Origin: Streptomyces fulvoviolaceus
GTDB taxonomy: Bacteria; Actinomycetota; Actinomycetes; Streptomycetales; Streptomycetaceae
Assembly (NCBI RefSeq): GCF_000718165.1
Contig: NZ_JOEY01000071.1
Coordinates: 1 to 46,521, forward strand
Reading direction: 5' to 3'
Length of the DNA stretch: 46,521 nucleotides
A program made the position numbers and the translations under genes. Every line of letters begins with the position of its first letter. Position 1 is the stretch's first letter. Shown in pieces: positions 8,924 through 15,862 of this stretch. Below the pieces are notes generated by a model. The model saw only the letters and a list, made by a program, of their open reading frames with translations, had not been told where the DNA came from and did not search any database.

Positions 8924-9172
8924 CACCGCTTCGCCGAGGAATCGGGACTGGGCAGCGGTGTCGAAAGGGCTTGTGAAGAGGCGACGAAACTGGTGCCCGC
9001 AGGGCGCCCCGGCGATCCGTCCGAGGTCGCCGAGGCGATTGCCTGGTTGCTTTCGCCCGCCGCGTCTTTCGTCAACGGTGCAGTACTCACGGTGGACGGC
9101 GGGATCACGGCACTCGACCCGGGAACGGTGGCGTTCGACTTCGGCCTGGAGCACCGCGACGGCGGTCGATGA
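8924..9172 (+). pseudogene. C-terminal fragment of a short-chain dehydrogenase/reductase
   Basis: The frame reads [19 protein letters not shown], then [38 protein letters not shown] and a stop at 9170. The blocks [19 protein letters not shown] and [11 protein letters not shown] are the hallmark C-terminus of classical SDRs. An in-frame stop at 8921 precedes the fragment, and the Rossmann glycine motif and the YxxxK active site are absent. About two thirds of the gene is therefore missing, and the piece is not expected to be functional. The 230 bases upstream, back to the kinase stop, hold no recognisable gene. Confidence 0.75.
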
Positions 9173-9278
9173 CCAGCGGAGCCGCGGGGTACCGGCTCGT
9201 GCGGCCGAACCCGTGCTCAACTCTCCGTCACCTGTGCGGGATTGGGGTGGACGTCCGCCTGCGAGATCCGTGCTGCCG

Positions 9279-9736
9279 GCCGAGCTGAAGCTGAACGTGT
9301 GGTGCGCCGCCACGCCGTCCCCCGGCGGCGACGAACACGCCGCCGTCCTCCCAGAGGCGCTGCACCGGCACCTCGCCGAGGGCGCGACGATGGTGCTGAA
9401 CGCGGTGGACGAACTCCACCCGGACACCGAACACACCGCCGCCGACCTGGAACGCCTCTTCCGCACCGTGGTGCGCACCAACCTCTACGCGAGCTGGATC
9501 GCCACCGAGGGCTTCGGCCTGCACTTCGACGACCACGACGTTCTCGTCGTCCAGCTCTCCGGCCGCAAACGCTGGCGCTTCCACCCGCCGACCCGCGCGG
9601 CGGCCATGCTCCACGACGTCGTGACACCGCCCCGCCCGACAGGCGAACCGTACGCCGACACCGTCCTCGGCGAAGGCGACGTCCTCTTCCTGCCGCGCGG
9701 CTGGTGGCACGGCGCCTCCGCGGGCGAGGGCACCCA
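9279..9736 (+). pseudogene. Internal fragment of a JmjC/cupin-type Fe(II) dioxygenase-like protein
   Basis: About 150 codons with strong JmjC-like features: LAEGATMVLNAVDELHP, NLYASWIATEGFGLHFDDHDV (the metal-binding HxD is in HFDDHD), VVQLSGRKRWRFHPPTR and GDVLFLPRGWWHGASAGEG (distal metal His). The N-terminus before about ELKLNVW and everything after ASAGEGT are missing: at 9736 the sequence switches to an IS607 recombinase in another frame. Bacterial proteins of this type are around 400 residues. The core metal ligands are present, but the gene is cut at both ends. Confidence 0.7.
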
Positions 9737-10258
9737 GGCTGGTTCCGCGAGGGGACGCTGCCGGTACCGGCTCAGCGGGTCGGCCCGCGCACGATCCTCG
9801 TGAACATGAGGGCCAACGCCGCGCCTGAGGCAATCGGCGGGCTGGGGTTGTATGCCCGCGTCTCCTCGCACGATCAGAAGGACGATCTGGAGCGCCAGAT
9901 GGCCCGGCTGGCCCGGTGGGCTGCCACCGCCGGTCACCAGGTGGTGCGGGTGGAGTCCGAAGTCGCTTCCGGCATGAACGGCGCCCGTTCCAAGGCCAAG
10001 CGGCTGCTTGCCGATCCGGCCGTGCAGGCGGTGGTGGTGGAGCACAAGGACCGCCTCGGTCGGATGAATGTCGAGCTGGTCGAGGCCGCCCTGTCCGCGA
10101 CCGGGCGCCGCCTGATCGTGCTGGACGACGGCGAGGTCGAGGACGACCTGGTGCGGGACATGGTGGAGGTGCTGACCTCGTTCTGTGCCCGCCTGTACGG
10201 CCGCCGGTCGGCGAACAACCGTGCCCGCAAGGCGCTTCAGGCTGCAGAGCATGGCTGA
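9737..10258 (+). pseudogene. tnpA: 5'-truncated IS607-family serine recombinase (TnpA)
   Basis: The frame enters with GWFREGTLPVPAQRVGPRTIL, the second half of the MerR-like DNA-binding domain at the N-terminus of IS607 recombinases. It continues through the catalytic domain with GLYARVSSHDQKDDLERQM (nucleophile Ser in YARVSS), EVASGMNGARSKAKRLL and VVEHKDRLGRM. The C-terminus is complete and overlaps the tnpB start by 8 bases, as in intact IS607 elements. Only about 20 N-terminal residues are missing; an internal ATG at 9807 could still produce a protein lacking the DNA-binding domain. The left end of the element is lost in the junction with the JmjC fragment. Confidence 0.8.
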
Positions 10259-10798
10259 CCAGTACAGGCCGCTGCGGCAGATTGCCCGGCCGTTCGTCGC
10301 CGACGGCCCGCGGGGTGTCAGCATCCGGGACCGCCTCAAGGCACTGACGGCCAAGGACGAGAAGGTGTTGCGCCTGGTCGGCGCGCACCTGGGCATGCTG
10401 GCCTCGCGGGATCTGGCCCGCAGGTGCCGTGACGGTCTGGAGCACTCCACAGACACGTGGGCCGGGCGCAAACGCGACCTGACGGTGTTGTCGTCCTCCC
10501 GCTGGGCCGGTTCGATCACGTCCAGCACGCACGACCAGTGGGGCGTGTCCCGGCGTGCGCAGCACGCGCACCTGCAATCCCTGGATGCCGGTATCCGCAT
10601 GATCCGGCACCGGCTGTCCCTGTCCATCGGGGAGAAGGGCAGCCGGGGCAAGCCCGGCGGCTATCGGTCCTCGCGCGAGTGGTTCCACAAGTCCCGGCGC
10701 CTCGCGATCCTCGAAGAGCGGTACGAACAGGTCACGGCCGAACGCGACGCCGGACAGCTGTCGATCACACGCGGGGGCCGCCGGCTGCTGGGCACTCG
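10251..10798 (+). pseudogene. tnpB: 3'-truncated TnpB (OrfB) of IS607-type element
   Basis: It starts ATG at 10251, overlapping the tnpA stop. The translation MADQYRPLRQIARPFVADGP leads to TKDEKVLR-like helices, RDLARRCRDGLEHSTDTWAGR, SITSSTHDQW, and IRMIRHRLSLSIGEKGSRGK, which is the N-terminal half of a TnpB RNA-guided nuclease. The homology ends at GGRRLLGTR (about 10798). The RuvC catalytic residues and zinc finger, which lie in the missing C-terminal half, are absent, so this piece cannot cut DNA. The following bases belong to a TetR regulator. Confidence 0.8.
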
Positions 10799-10801
10799 TA
10801 G

Positions 10802-11236
10802 CTCGTCAACGAGGCCGTGGGCTGGGCGGGCCGGTACGCGGGCAACCGCGTCGCCCGCTTTCTCGCCGTGCTGCCCGAGCCGACGCCGAGCAGGCTGTTC
10901 GCCGAGATGGTGCGGCAGTGGACGGACGAGTACGAGGCCACAGGGTTCGCGGGCGGCTGCCCGGTCGCCGCCGCCACGGTGGACTGCGCGGAGTCCACCG
11001 TGTCCACGCGGGAGGCGGCAGCCGCCGCGTTCGCGACCTGGACGGGGCCGGTGGCCCGGGCTCTGGCGGACATGGGCGTGCCCGAGGAGCGGGCCGGAGC
11101 GCTGGCCACGCTCATGATCAGCTCCCTGGAGGGGGCGATCCTCATGGCCCGGGCCGAGCGGGACGTACGTGCTCTGACGACCGTTACCCGGGAACTCGGC
11201 CCCCTCCTCGACGCGGCGGTGAGTAGGGACACCTGA
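10802..11236 (+). pseudogene. C-terminal domain of a TetR-family regulator (DNA-binding domain missing)
   Basis: The frame reads LVNEAVGWAGRYAGNRVARFL to GGCPVAAATVDCAESTVST, then ERAGALATLMISSLEGAILMA, matching the ligand-binding half of LmrA/YxaF-type TetR regulators. A TAG stop directly precedes it at 10799, and the HTH expected just before KEELVNEAV is gone. A GTG at 10817 could start a 139-residue protein with only the effector domain. The join with tnpB at about 10799 is sharp. The convergent aminotransferase gene ends only 9 bases downstream. Confidence 0.75.
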
Positions 11237-11245
11237 CGGGCCGCC

Positions 11246-12447
11246 CTACTGAAGCGTGGCCACGAACTTCCCGAGCCGGGCGATCCCCTCGCGAAGCTCG
11301 TCGGCTGACGCCGCGTAAGAGAGGCGGACGTGCGTCTCCGCGGTGTGCACGCCGAAGTCTCTGCCCGGTGTGAGGGCGACGTGTGCCTCCTGGAGCGCCC
11401 GTTCGCAGAACTGCCACGAGGTCAGTCCGGTCTGGCTGACGTCGAAGTAGACGTAGAAGGCGCCGTCGGGCGGGACGGGGACCGGCAGGCCGATCCGTGC
11501 CAGGCCGTCGAGGACGAGTGCGCGCCGCTCGGTGAACTCGACGCGGCGGGCCTCGCAGACGGCCAGGGACTCCGGGGCGAAGCAGGCCAGAGCCGCGTGC
11601 TGCGCGGGAGCGGAGGCGCAGAGGAAGTAGTTCTGCGCCAGTCGCTCCATCGCCGGCACGAGAGCCTCGGGCACGACACACCAGCCCAGCCGCCAGCCCG
11701 TCATGCCATGCCGAAGTACTTCGAGAAGCTGTTGATGACCACGGCGTCCGGGTCGTATGACAGCACGCTGCGCGGCGGTCGGCCCTGGGCGTCGTGGTCG
11801 CTGAGATTGAGGTAGATCTCGTCGACGATGCGCCATGCGCCGCGCTCGCGGGCGAAGTCGCAGATCGCCGCGAGTTCATCAGCCGGAACCGCGGTGCCTG
11901 TCGGGTTCGACGGGGTGGCGACCATGACACCGCGTGTCCGGTCCGTCCAGTTCGAGCGAACCGACGAGGCGTCCAACTGGAATCGGGTCTCAGCGGTGGT
12001 GGGAATTAGGGTGACGCGGGCACCGAAGCTCTCGGCGATCTGCCGGTTGCACGGGTACGACGGGTCACCGATGAGCACTTCGTCGCCGGGATCGAGGAGC
12101 GCGGCGGCGGCCAGAACGAGGGAGGCCGAGGCGCCTGCGGTCACGACGACCCGGGCCGGATCGACCCCGACGTCGTGCTGATCCTCGTAGAACCGCGCGA
12201 TGGCCTGTCGCAGCGCGGGCAGTCCGAGGGCCGCGGTGTAGGGCAGGGGCCGCCCGTCCATGGCCTCGCGCATCGCGTTCCGGACGGCCGGGGGTGCGCC
12301 GAAGTCCGGCTCACCGATGCTGAGTTTGACGACGTGGTGTCCCTGGACTTCCAGCGCGGCGGCCTGCTTGCCGAACTCCATGGCGTAGAACGGGGCGACG
12401 GCCTGGGCGCGTTGAGAGATCCGTAGGTTGTTCGTGATGTCGCTCAT
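11246..12447 (-). pseudogene. Class I/II PLP-dependent aminotransferase broken by a 5-bp duplication
   Basis: The first frame (12447 down to 11701) reads MSDITNNLRISQRAQAVAPF through KLSIGEPDFGAPPAV, GDPSYPCN and MVATPSNPTGTAVP to INSFSKYFGMA and a stop. The second frame continues GMTGWRLGWCVVPEALVPAM to KFVATLQ and the stop at 11246. The break lies at the PLP-lysine motif SFSKYFGMTGWR. On the plus strand ATGCC is present twice in tandem (11703-11707, 11708-11712), and removing one copy restores the whole gene of about 398 residues. The lesion is otherwise isolated, so it is recent or a sequencing error. The start overlaps the upstream reductase stop (ATGA), so both were co-expressed. Confidence 0.85.
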
Positions 12448-13355
12448 GCGGAGACCTCCGGCTCGATGGCGGACAGAAGGGCCAGGACGAACCGGTTGGC
12501 AGGAACGTCGATGCCGTGCCGTTCGGCGGCTCGGACCACGGCTCCGGTGAGGGCGTCGTATTCGAGGGGGCGGCCGGCGAGGCGGTCTTCCCGCATCGAG
12601 GTGGTACTGCCCTCGGGGACGTGCTGGAGCCAGTGAATCGCGCGGTCGACATGCTCGTCGGTGAGCGCCGCGCCATCGGCCCGGCCGACTTCGACGGCCT
12701 CACCCATGATGCGCCGGGCGATGCGCTCGATCTCGGGATCGCGCATGACCTCGGCTCGCCGGCCGGTGAGGGCGGTGAGCGGATTCGCGGTGATGTTGGA
12801 GAGCAACTTGGTCCACGCGACGGTCGTGAAGTCGGCCTCGGTGGCTGTGCGCATCCCGCCGACGTTCAGCTCGGCGGAGAGGGCGGCACCAGCCGCGCCG
12901 TCGGGCACGGCGACGTCGAGAGCGCCCACCCGCCTGAGGATCGCGTGGCCGGGTTCCGTGCGCTCGACGTTGAGGTACACGACGCTCGGAACGATCTGGG
13001 CCGGTCCGACGTGGGGGAGGACGCGTTCGCGGTGCTCGACGCCGTTCTGTGCGACGAGCACCGTCACCTCAGGACGCGCCAGTGCGCGCAACCAGTCCGC
13101 CACCTCCGGAGTGTGGTGGGCCTTCACGGCGACGATCGCGGTGGTGTGCTCCGCGAGCTCGGCCGGGTCGGTCACGTGTTGGACAAGCCACGTTTCCGGT
13201 AGTCCGTCCTCGGCGATCTCGATGTGGTCGATGGGCGTGCGCCCGCCGCAGACGGTGATCGGCCGGCCCGTGCGGGCAAGCGCGGAGGCCAAGGAGAGGC
13301 CGATCGCACCTGCACCGATGACCGCTACAGGTCCGTTGTTTGCGAGTGGGGTCAT
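12444..13355 (-). CDS. Ketopantoate reductase-like (PanE/ApbA) oxidoreductase
   Basis: A 303-residue protein starting MTPLANNGPVAVIGAGAIGL. The N-terminal Rossmann fold has the dinucleotide motif GAGAIG. The middle has VAVKAHHTPEVADWL and LVAQNGVEH (the NGxxH motif of PanE), and the C-terminal helical domain carries WTKLLSNITANPLTAL with the catalytic-type Lys. The ATG at 13355 is preceded by an AGGA Shine-Dalgarno; a longer upstream frame to 13415 lacks one. It is followed by an overlapping aminotransferase, a pairing that suggests a 2-oxo acid or amino-acid-like biosynthetic step rather than housekeeping pantothenate synthesis (inference). Confidence 0.88.
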   Translation of the reverse strand: MTPLANNGPVAVIGAGAIGLSLASALARTGRPITVCGGRTPIDHIEIAEDGLPETWLVQHVTDPAELAEHTTAIVAVKAHHTPEVADWLRALARPEVTVLVAQNGVEHRERVLPHVGPAQIVPSVVYLNVERTEPGHAILRRVGALDVAVPDGAAGAALSAELNVGGMRTATEADFTTVAWTKLLSNITANPLTALTGRRAEVMRDPEIERIARRIMGEAVEVGRADGAALTDEHVDRAIHWLQHVPEGSTTSMREDRLAGRPLEYDALTGAVVRAAERHGIDVPANRFVLALLSAIEPEVSA

Positions 13356-13834
13356 GTCGTCTTCCTGGGAGCGGTCAGAGAGCGCTTGTGCAGGCAGCAG
13401 ACGCGAATTCGTCATCCGGTCAAGGAGGTGGCCCCGGATCGCCGGGATCGCCGGGATCAGGTCGGGAACTCAGCAGCGGCTCTCTCCCGCCGCAAGCCTG
13501 ATGGCGACAAAGTTTATGCGCTGAGCCCTGGAATGTGTCTCTGGGGGCCTTCCTCGCCCTCGTCTCCAGCGACGAGGGAACAGACCTGGTCCTCAACGAT
13601 GTACCCACCCCCGAGGCCCGGCTGCGCCTCGTCCGCGCCTGGCAGAGGCTGTTGTCCACCGACGCCGCGGTGAAGGCCGTCGACAGGCAACTGAGGCGGT
13701 GGCAAGACCGCTTCCGCCCACCGTCGTCTGTCCCGGAAACCACGACTCACGGCCGGAGTTCCGCAAGGTGCTCCTCGACCCGGCAGGCGAGAGCGAGTCG
13801 GACGAGGGAGCCGCCGAAGGGCCCCGGTATGGGA
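13356..13834. other. 479-bp gap with gene debris
   Basis: No intact gene is present. Bases 13436-13466 contain short GATCGCCGG-type direct repeats. From 13535 the plus strand reads SLGAFLALVSSDEGTDLVLN and on to RAWQRLLSTDAAVKAVDRQL, with coding-like third-position GC but no recognised family. It is followed in another frame by the metallophosphoesterase remnant listed separately. Confidence 0.4.
13717..13785 (+). pseudogene. Short remnant of a calcineurin-like metallophosphoesterase
   Basis: About 23 codons read PTVVCPGNHDSRPEFRKVLLD. The GNHD motif with following R and FRKVLL matches the CpdA/Icc-type phosphodiesterase core (VxGNHDxRxxFRxxLL). The sequence on either side is unrelated or out of frame, so this is only debris. 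Confidence 0.45.
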
Positions 13835-14527
13835 CTACGACAGGCGGTCGGTGCCGCCGTCGGGGGCGGCGTGGGTCAGGCCCGTCCGGTAGGCGATGAC
13901 GACGAGTTGCGCCCGGTCGCGGGCCTCCAGCTTCGTCATGGCGCGCTGCACGTGGGCGCGGACGGTGAAGGGGCTGAGGAACATCCGCTCGGCGATCTCC
14001 TGGTTGGACAGGCCGGTCGCGACCAGAGCCACCATCTCGCGTTCGCGCGGGGTGAGCACGGCGAGCTGTTCGGGGTGGTGCGGCGGGGCGCCGTCCGGTG
14101 TGGCCAGGAAGCGGGCGACCAAGGAGCGGGTCGCGGCGGGGGAGAGGAGAGTGTCGCCGTCGGCGATCGTGCGCACGGCGTCCAGCAGGTCCTCGGCCCC
14201 GATGCCCTTGCCGATGAAGCCGCCGGCCCCCGCGCGCAGCGCCTGAGCGACGTACTCGTCGGTCTCGTACGTGGTGAGGATCAGGATGCGACTGGCACGC
14301 AGTTCCGGGTCCGCGCAGATCTCCGACGTGGCGGTGAGACCGTCCACCTCGGGCATACGGATGTCCATGATCACCACGTCCGGGCGTAACTCCCGGGTGA
14401 GTCTCACCGCCTCCCGGCCGTCGGCGGCCTCACCGACCACGGTGATGTCGTCGGCGCTGTCGAGAAGTATTCGGAAGGCACCGCGCAGCAAGGCCTGATC
14501 GTCGGCGAGCAGTACCCGGAGCGTCAC
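13835..14527 (-). CDS. NarL/FixJ-type response regulator
   Basis: A 230-residue two-component regulator. The receiver domain (1-120) contains VLLADDQALLR, the phospho-acceptor Asp in VVIMDIRMPEVDG, the Thr of LTTYE and the conserved Lys of FIGKG. The C-terminal LuxR-type HTH (about 160-225) reads LTPREREMVALVATGLSNQEI and continues with SPFTVRAHVQRAMTKLEA. The GTG start overlaps the kinase stop (GTGA), giving tight coupling. It is the last gene of the MMPL, kinase, regulator operon, so it most likely controls expression of that pump in response to membrane or antibiotic stress (inference). Confidence 0.93.
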   Translation of the reverse strand: MTLRVLLADDQALLRGAFRILLDSADDITVVGEAADGREAVRLTRELRPDVVIMDIRMPEVDGLTATSEICADPELRASRILILTTYETDEYVAQALRAGAGGFIGKGIGAEDLLDAVRTIADGDTLLSPAATRSLVARFLATPDGAPPHHPEQLAVLTPREREMVALVATGLSNQEIAERMFLSPFTVRAHVQRAMTKLEARDRAQLVVIAYRTGLTHAAPDGGTDRLS

Positions 14528-15855
14528 GGCGCATCCCCGGCCTCTCCGCCGCCCGTTCGTCCGTCGCCTGTCGTTCCGTCGGCCGTTCGCCCCTCGCTGG
14601 TTGTCGCTCCGTCAGGCTTCCGCGTCGTGTCCTTCGCGGGCGGGAGGGGCAGCTGGGCGGAGACGAGGAAGCCGCCCTCCGGGCGCCTGCCGGCTGAGAG
14701 GTCTCCGCCGACCGCGGTGGCACGTTCACGCATCCCGATCAGGCCGTAACCGGGCGGACGGTCCAACGCCGTGGGCGCACTCGGTCCCGTGGGTTCGGTC
14801 GGCGTCGTACGGGTGCCCCCTCCGTCGTCGGCGACGGTGATGGTCAGGCGATCGCGGTTCCAGGCGAGGCGCACCCGGGCGGTAGCGGTACCGGCGTGCT
14901 TGGTCACGTTGGTCAGGGCCTCCTGGATGATGCGGTAGGCGGTGAGGTCCACTCCCGGCGGCAGCGGTCTGGCCGTGCCCTCCTGGTGCACCGACACCTC
15001 CAGACCCGCGCGGCGGAAGGACTCGAGGAGCGTGGGAAGCCGGGACAGTCCGGGCGCCGGTTCGGCGGGCGCGGCCGCGTCCCCGGACTGACGCAACAGA
15101 CCGACAGTGGCCCGGAGTTCGTCGAGCGCGTGGCCGGTGGTCTCGACGAGTTCCTTGAGGCTCGTGCGGGTCTGCTCCGGGCGGGTGTCGAAGAGGTGGG
15201 CGGCGACCGTGGCCTGCGCGTTGGCCAGGGTGATCTGATGGGCCACGAGGTCGTGCAGTTCCCGGGCGATGCGCACCCGTTCCTCGGCCACTCTCCGGCG
15301 CGCCTCGCTGTCCCGGCTCTCCTCTGCCCGCCGGGCCCGCTCCTCGACGGCCGCGAGGTAGGCCCGTCGGTTCTGCACCGAGTGCCCGAGTACGCCGGCC
15401 ACCAGCGGGAAGGCCGCCACCGCTCCCACCCTGCTCGCGTCCTTCCAGGAGAGGGCCCCGAACAAGGGGGCCGAGGCGACCAGCAGCGCCACGGAGATGA
15501 GCGCCACCGCGCGCACCGCGTGCCGTTCGGTGCGCGCGGCGAGCGAGTAGGAGTAGGCGGTGATCACGGCGGGAGCCACGATGAGCGGGCTCAGCAGGAG
15601 GCCGAGGAACGGCGCCAGTACGCCACTCGCGGTGGTGACCGCCATGGCGGCCAGGGGCGCCCGGTGACGGACCGGCAGCACGGCACAGGACACCACGGCG
15701 ATGAAGTAGGCGACGGCAGACGGCGGTGACAGCGTGCTGCCGTCGTCCTGCACCACGCCGCCGAGCAGACAGAGCGCGAACGCCGTCGCCGTGATCGCTC
15801 CCTCCCGCCACCACGCGCCGCGTGGCCGCGGGCCACCGCCCCGCGTGTTCGTCAT
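14524..15855 (-). CDS. NarL-partner sensor histidine kinase (HisKA_3)
   Basis: A 443-residue kinase. The N-terminal half has several membrane helices (EGAITATAFALCLLGGV, VAYFIAVVSCAVLPV, LAPFLGLLLSPLIVAPAVIT and others) with no large extracellular loop, so it probably senses within the membrane. The HisKA_3 box is RVRIARELHDLVAHQITLAN, with the phospho-His in ELHDLVAH. The ATPase domain shows the N box LTNVTKHAG and G boxes VADDGGG and YGLIGMRERA. The chosen ATG at 15855 is 7 bases from the MMPL stop; an upstream in-frame extension would overlap the pump. It phosphorylates the adjacent response regulator. Confidence 0.92.
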   Translation of the reverse strand: MTNTRGGGPRPRGAWWREGAITATAFALCLLGGVVQDDGSTLSPPSAVAYFIAVVSCAVLPVRHRAPLAAMAVTTASGVLAPFLGLLLSPLIVAPAVITAYSYSLAARTERHAVRAVALISVALLVASAPLFGALSWKDASRVGAVAAFPLVAGVLGHSVQNRRAYLAAVEERARRAEESRDSEARRRVAEERVRIARELHDLVAHQITLANAQATVAAHLFDTRPEQTRTSLKELVETTGHALDELRATVGLLRQSGDAAAPAEPAPGLSRLPTLLESFRRAGLEVSVHQEGTARPLPPGVDLTAYRIIQEALTNVTKHAGTATARVRLAWNRDRLTITVADDGGGTRTTPTEPTGPSAPTALDRPPGYGLIGMRERATAVGGDLSAGRRPEGGFLVSAQLPLPPAKDTTRKPDGATTSEGRTADGTTGDGRTGGGEAGDAP

Positions 15856-15862
15856 GGTCGGC

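Noticed and set aside
8730..9803. A single 357-codon gene spanning the SDR and JmjC region
   Set aside because: Only the part from about 9279 to 9736 resembles a protein family; the rest is an open frame by chance, and the SDR fragment is in another frame.
10251..10798. Functional TnpB RNA-guided nuclease with omega RNA
   Set aside because: The catalytic RuvC half is deleted and the right end of the element, where the guide RNA would be encoded, is missing.
13416..13466. GATCGCCGG short direct repeats as a CRISPR or iteron array
   Set aside because: Only two to three copies of a 9-10 bp unit with no spacers; too few for either.
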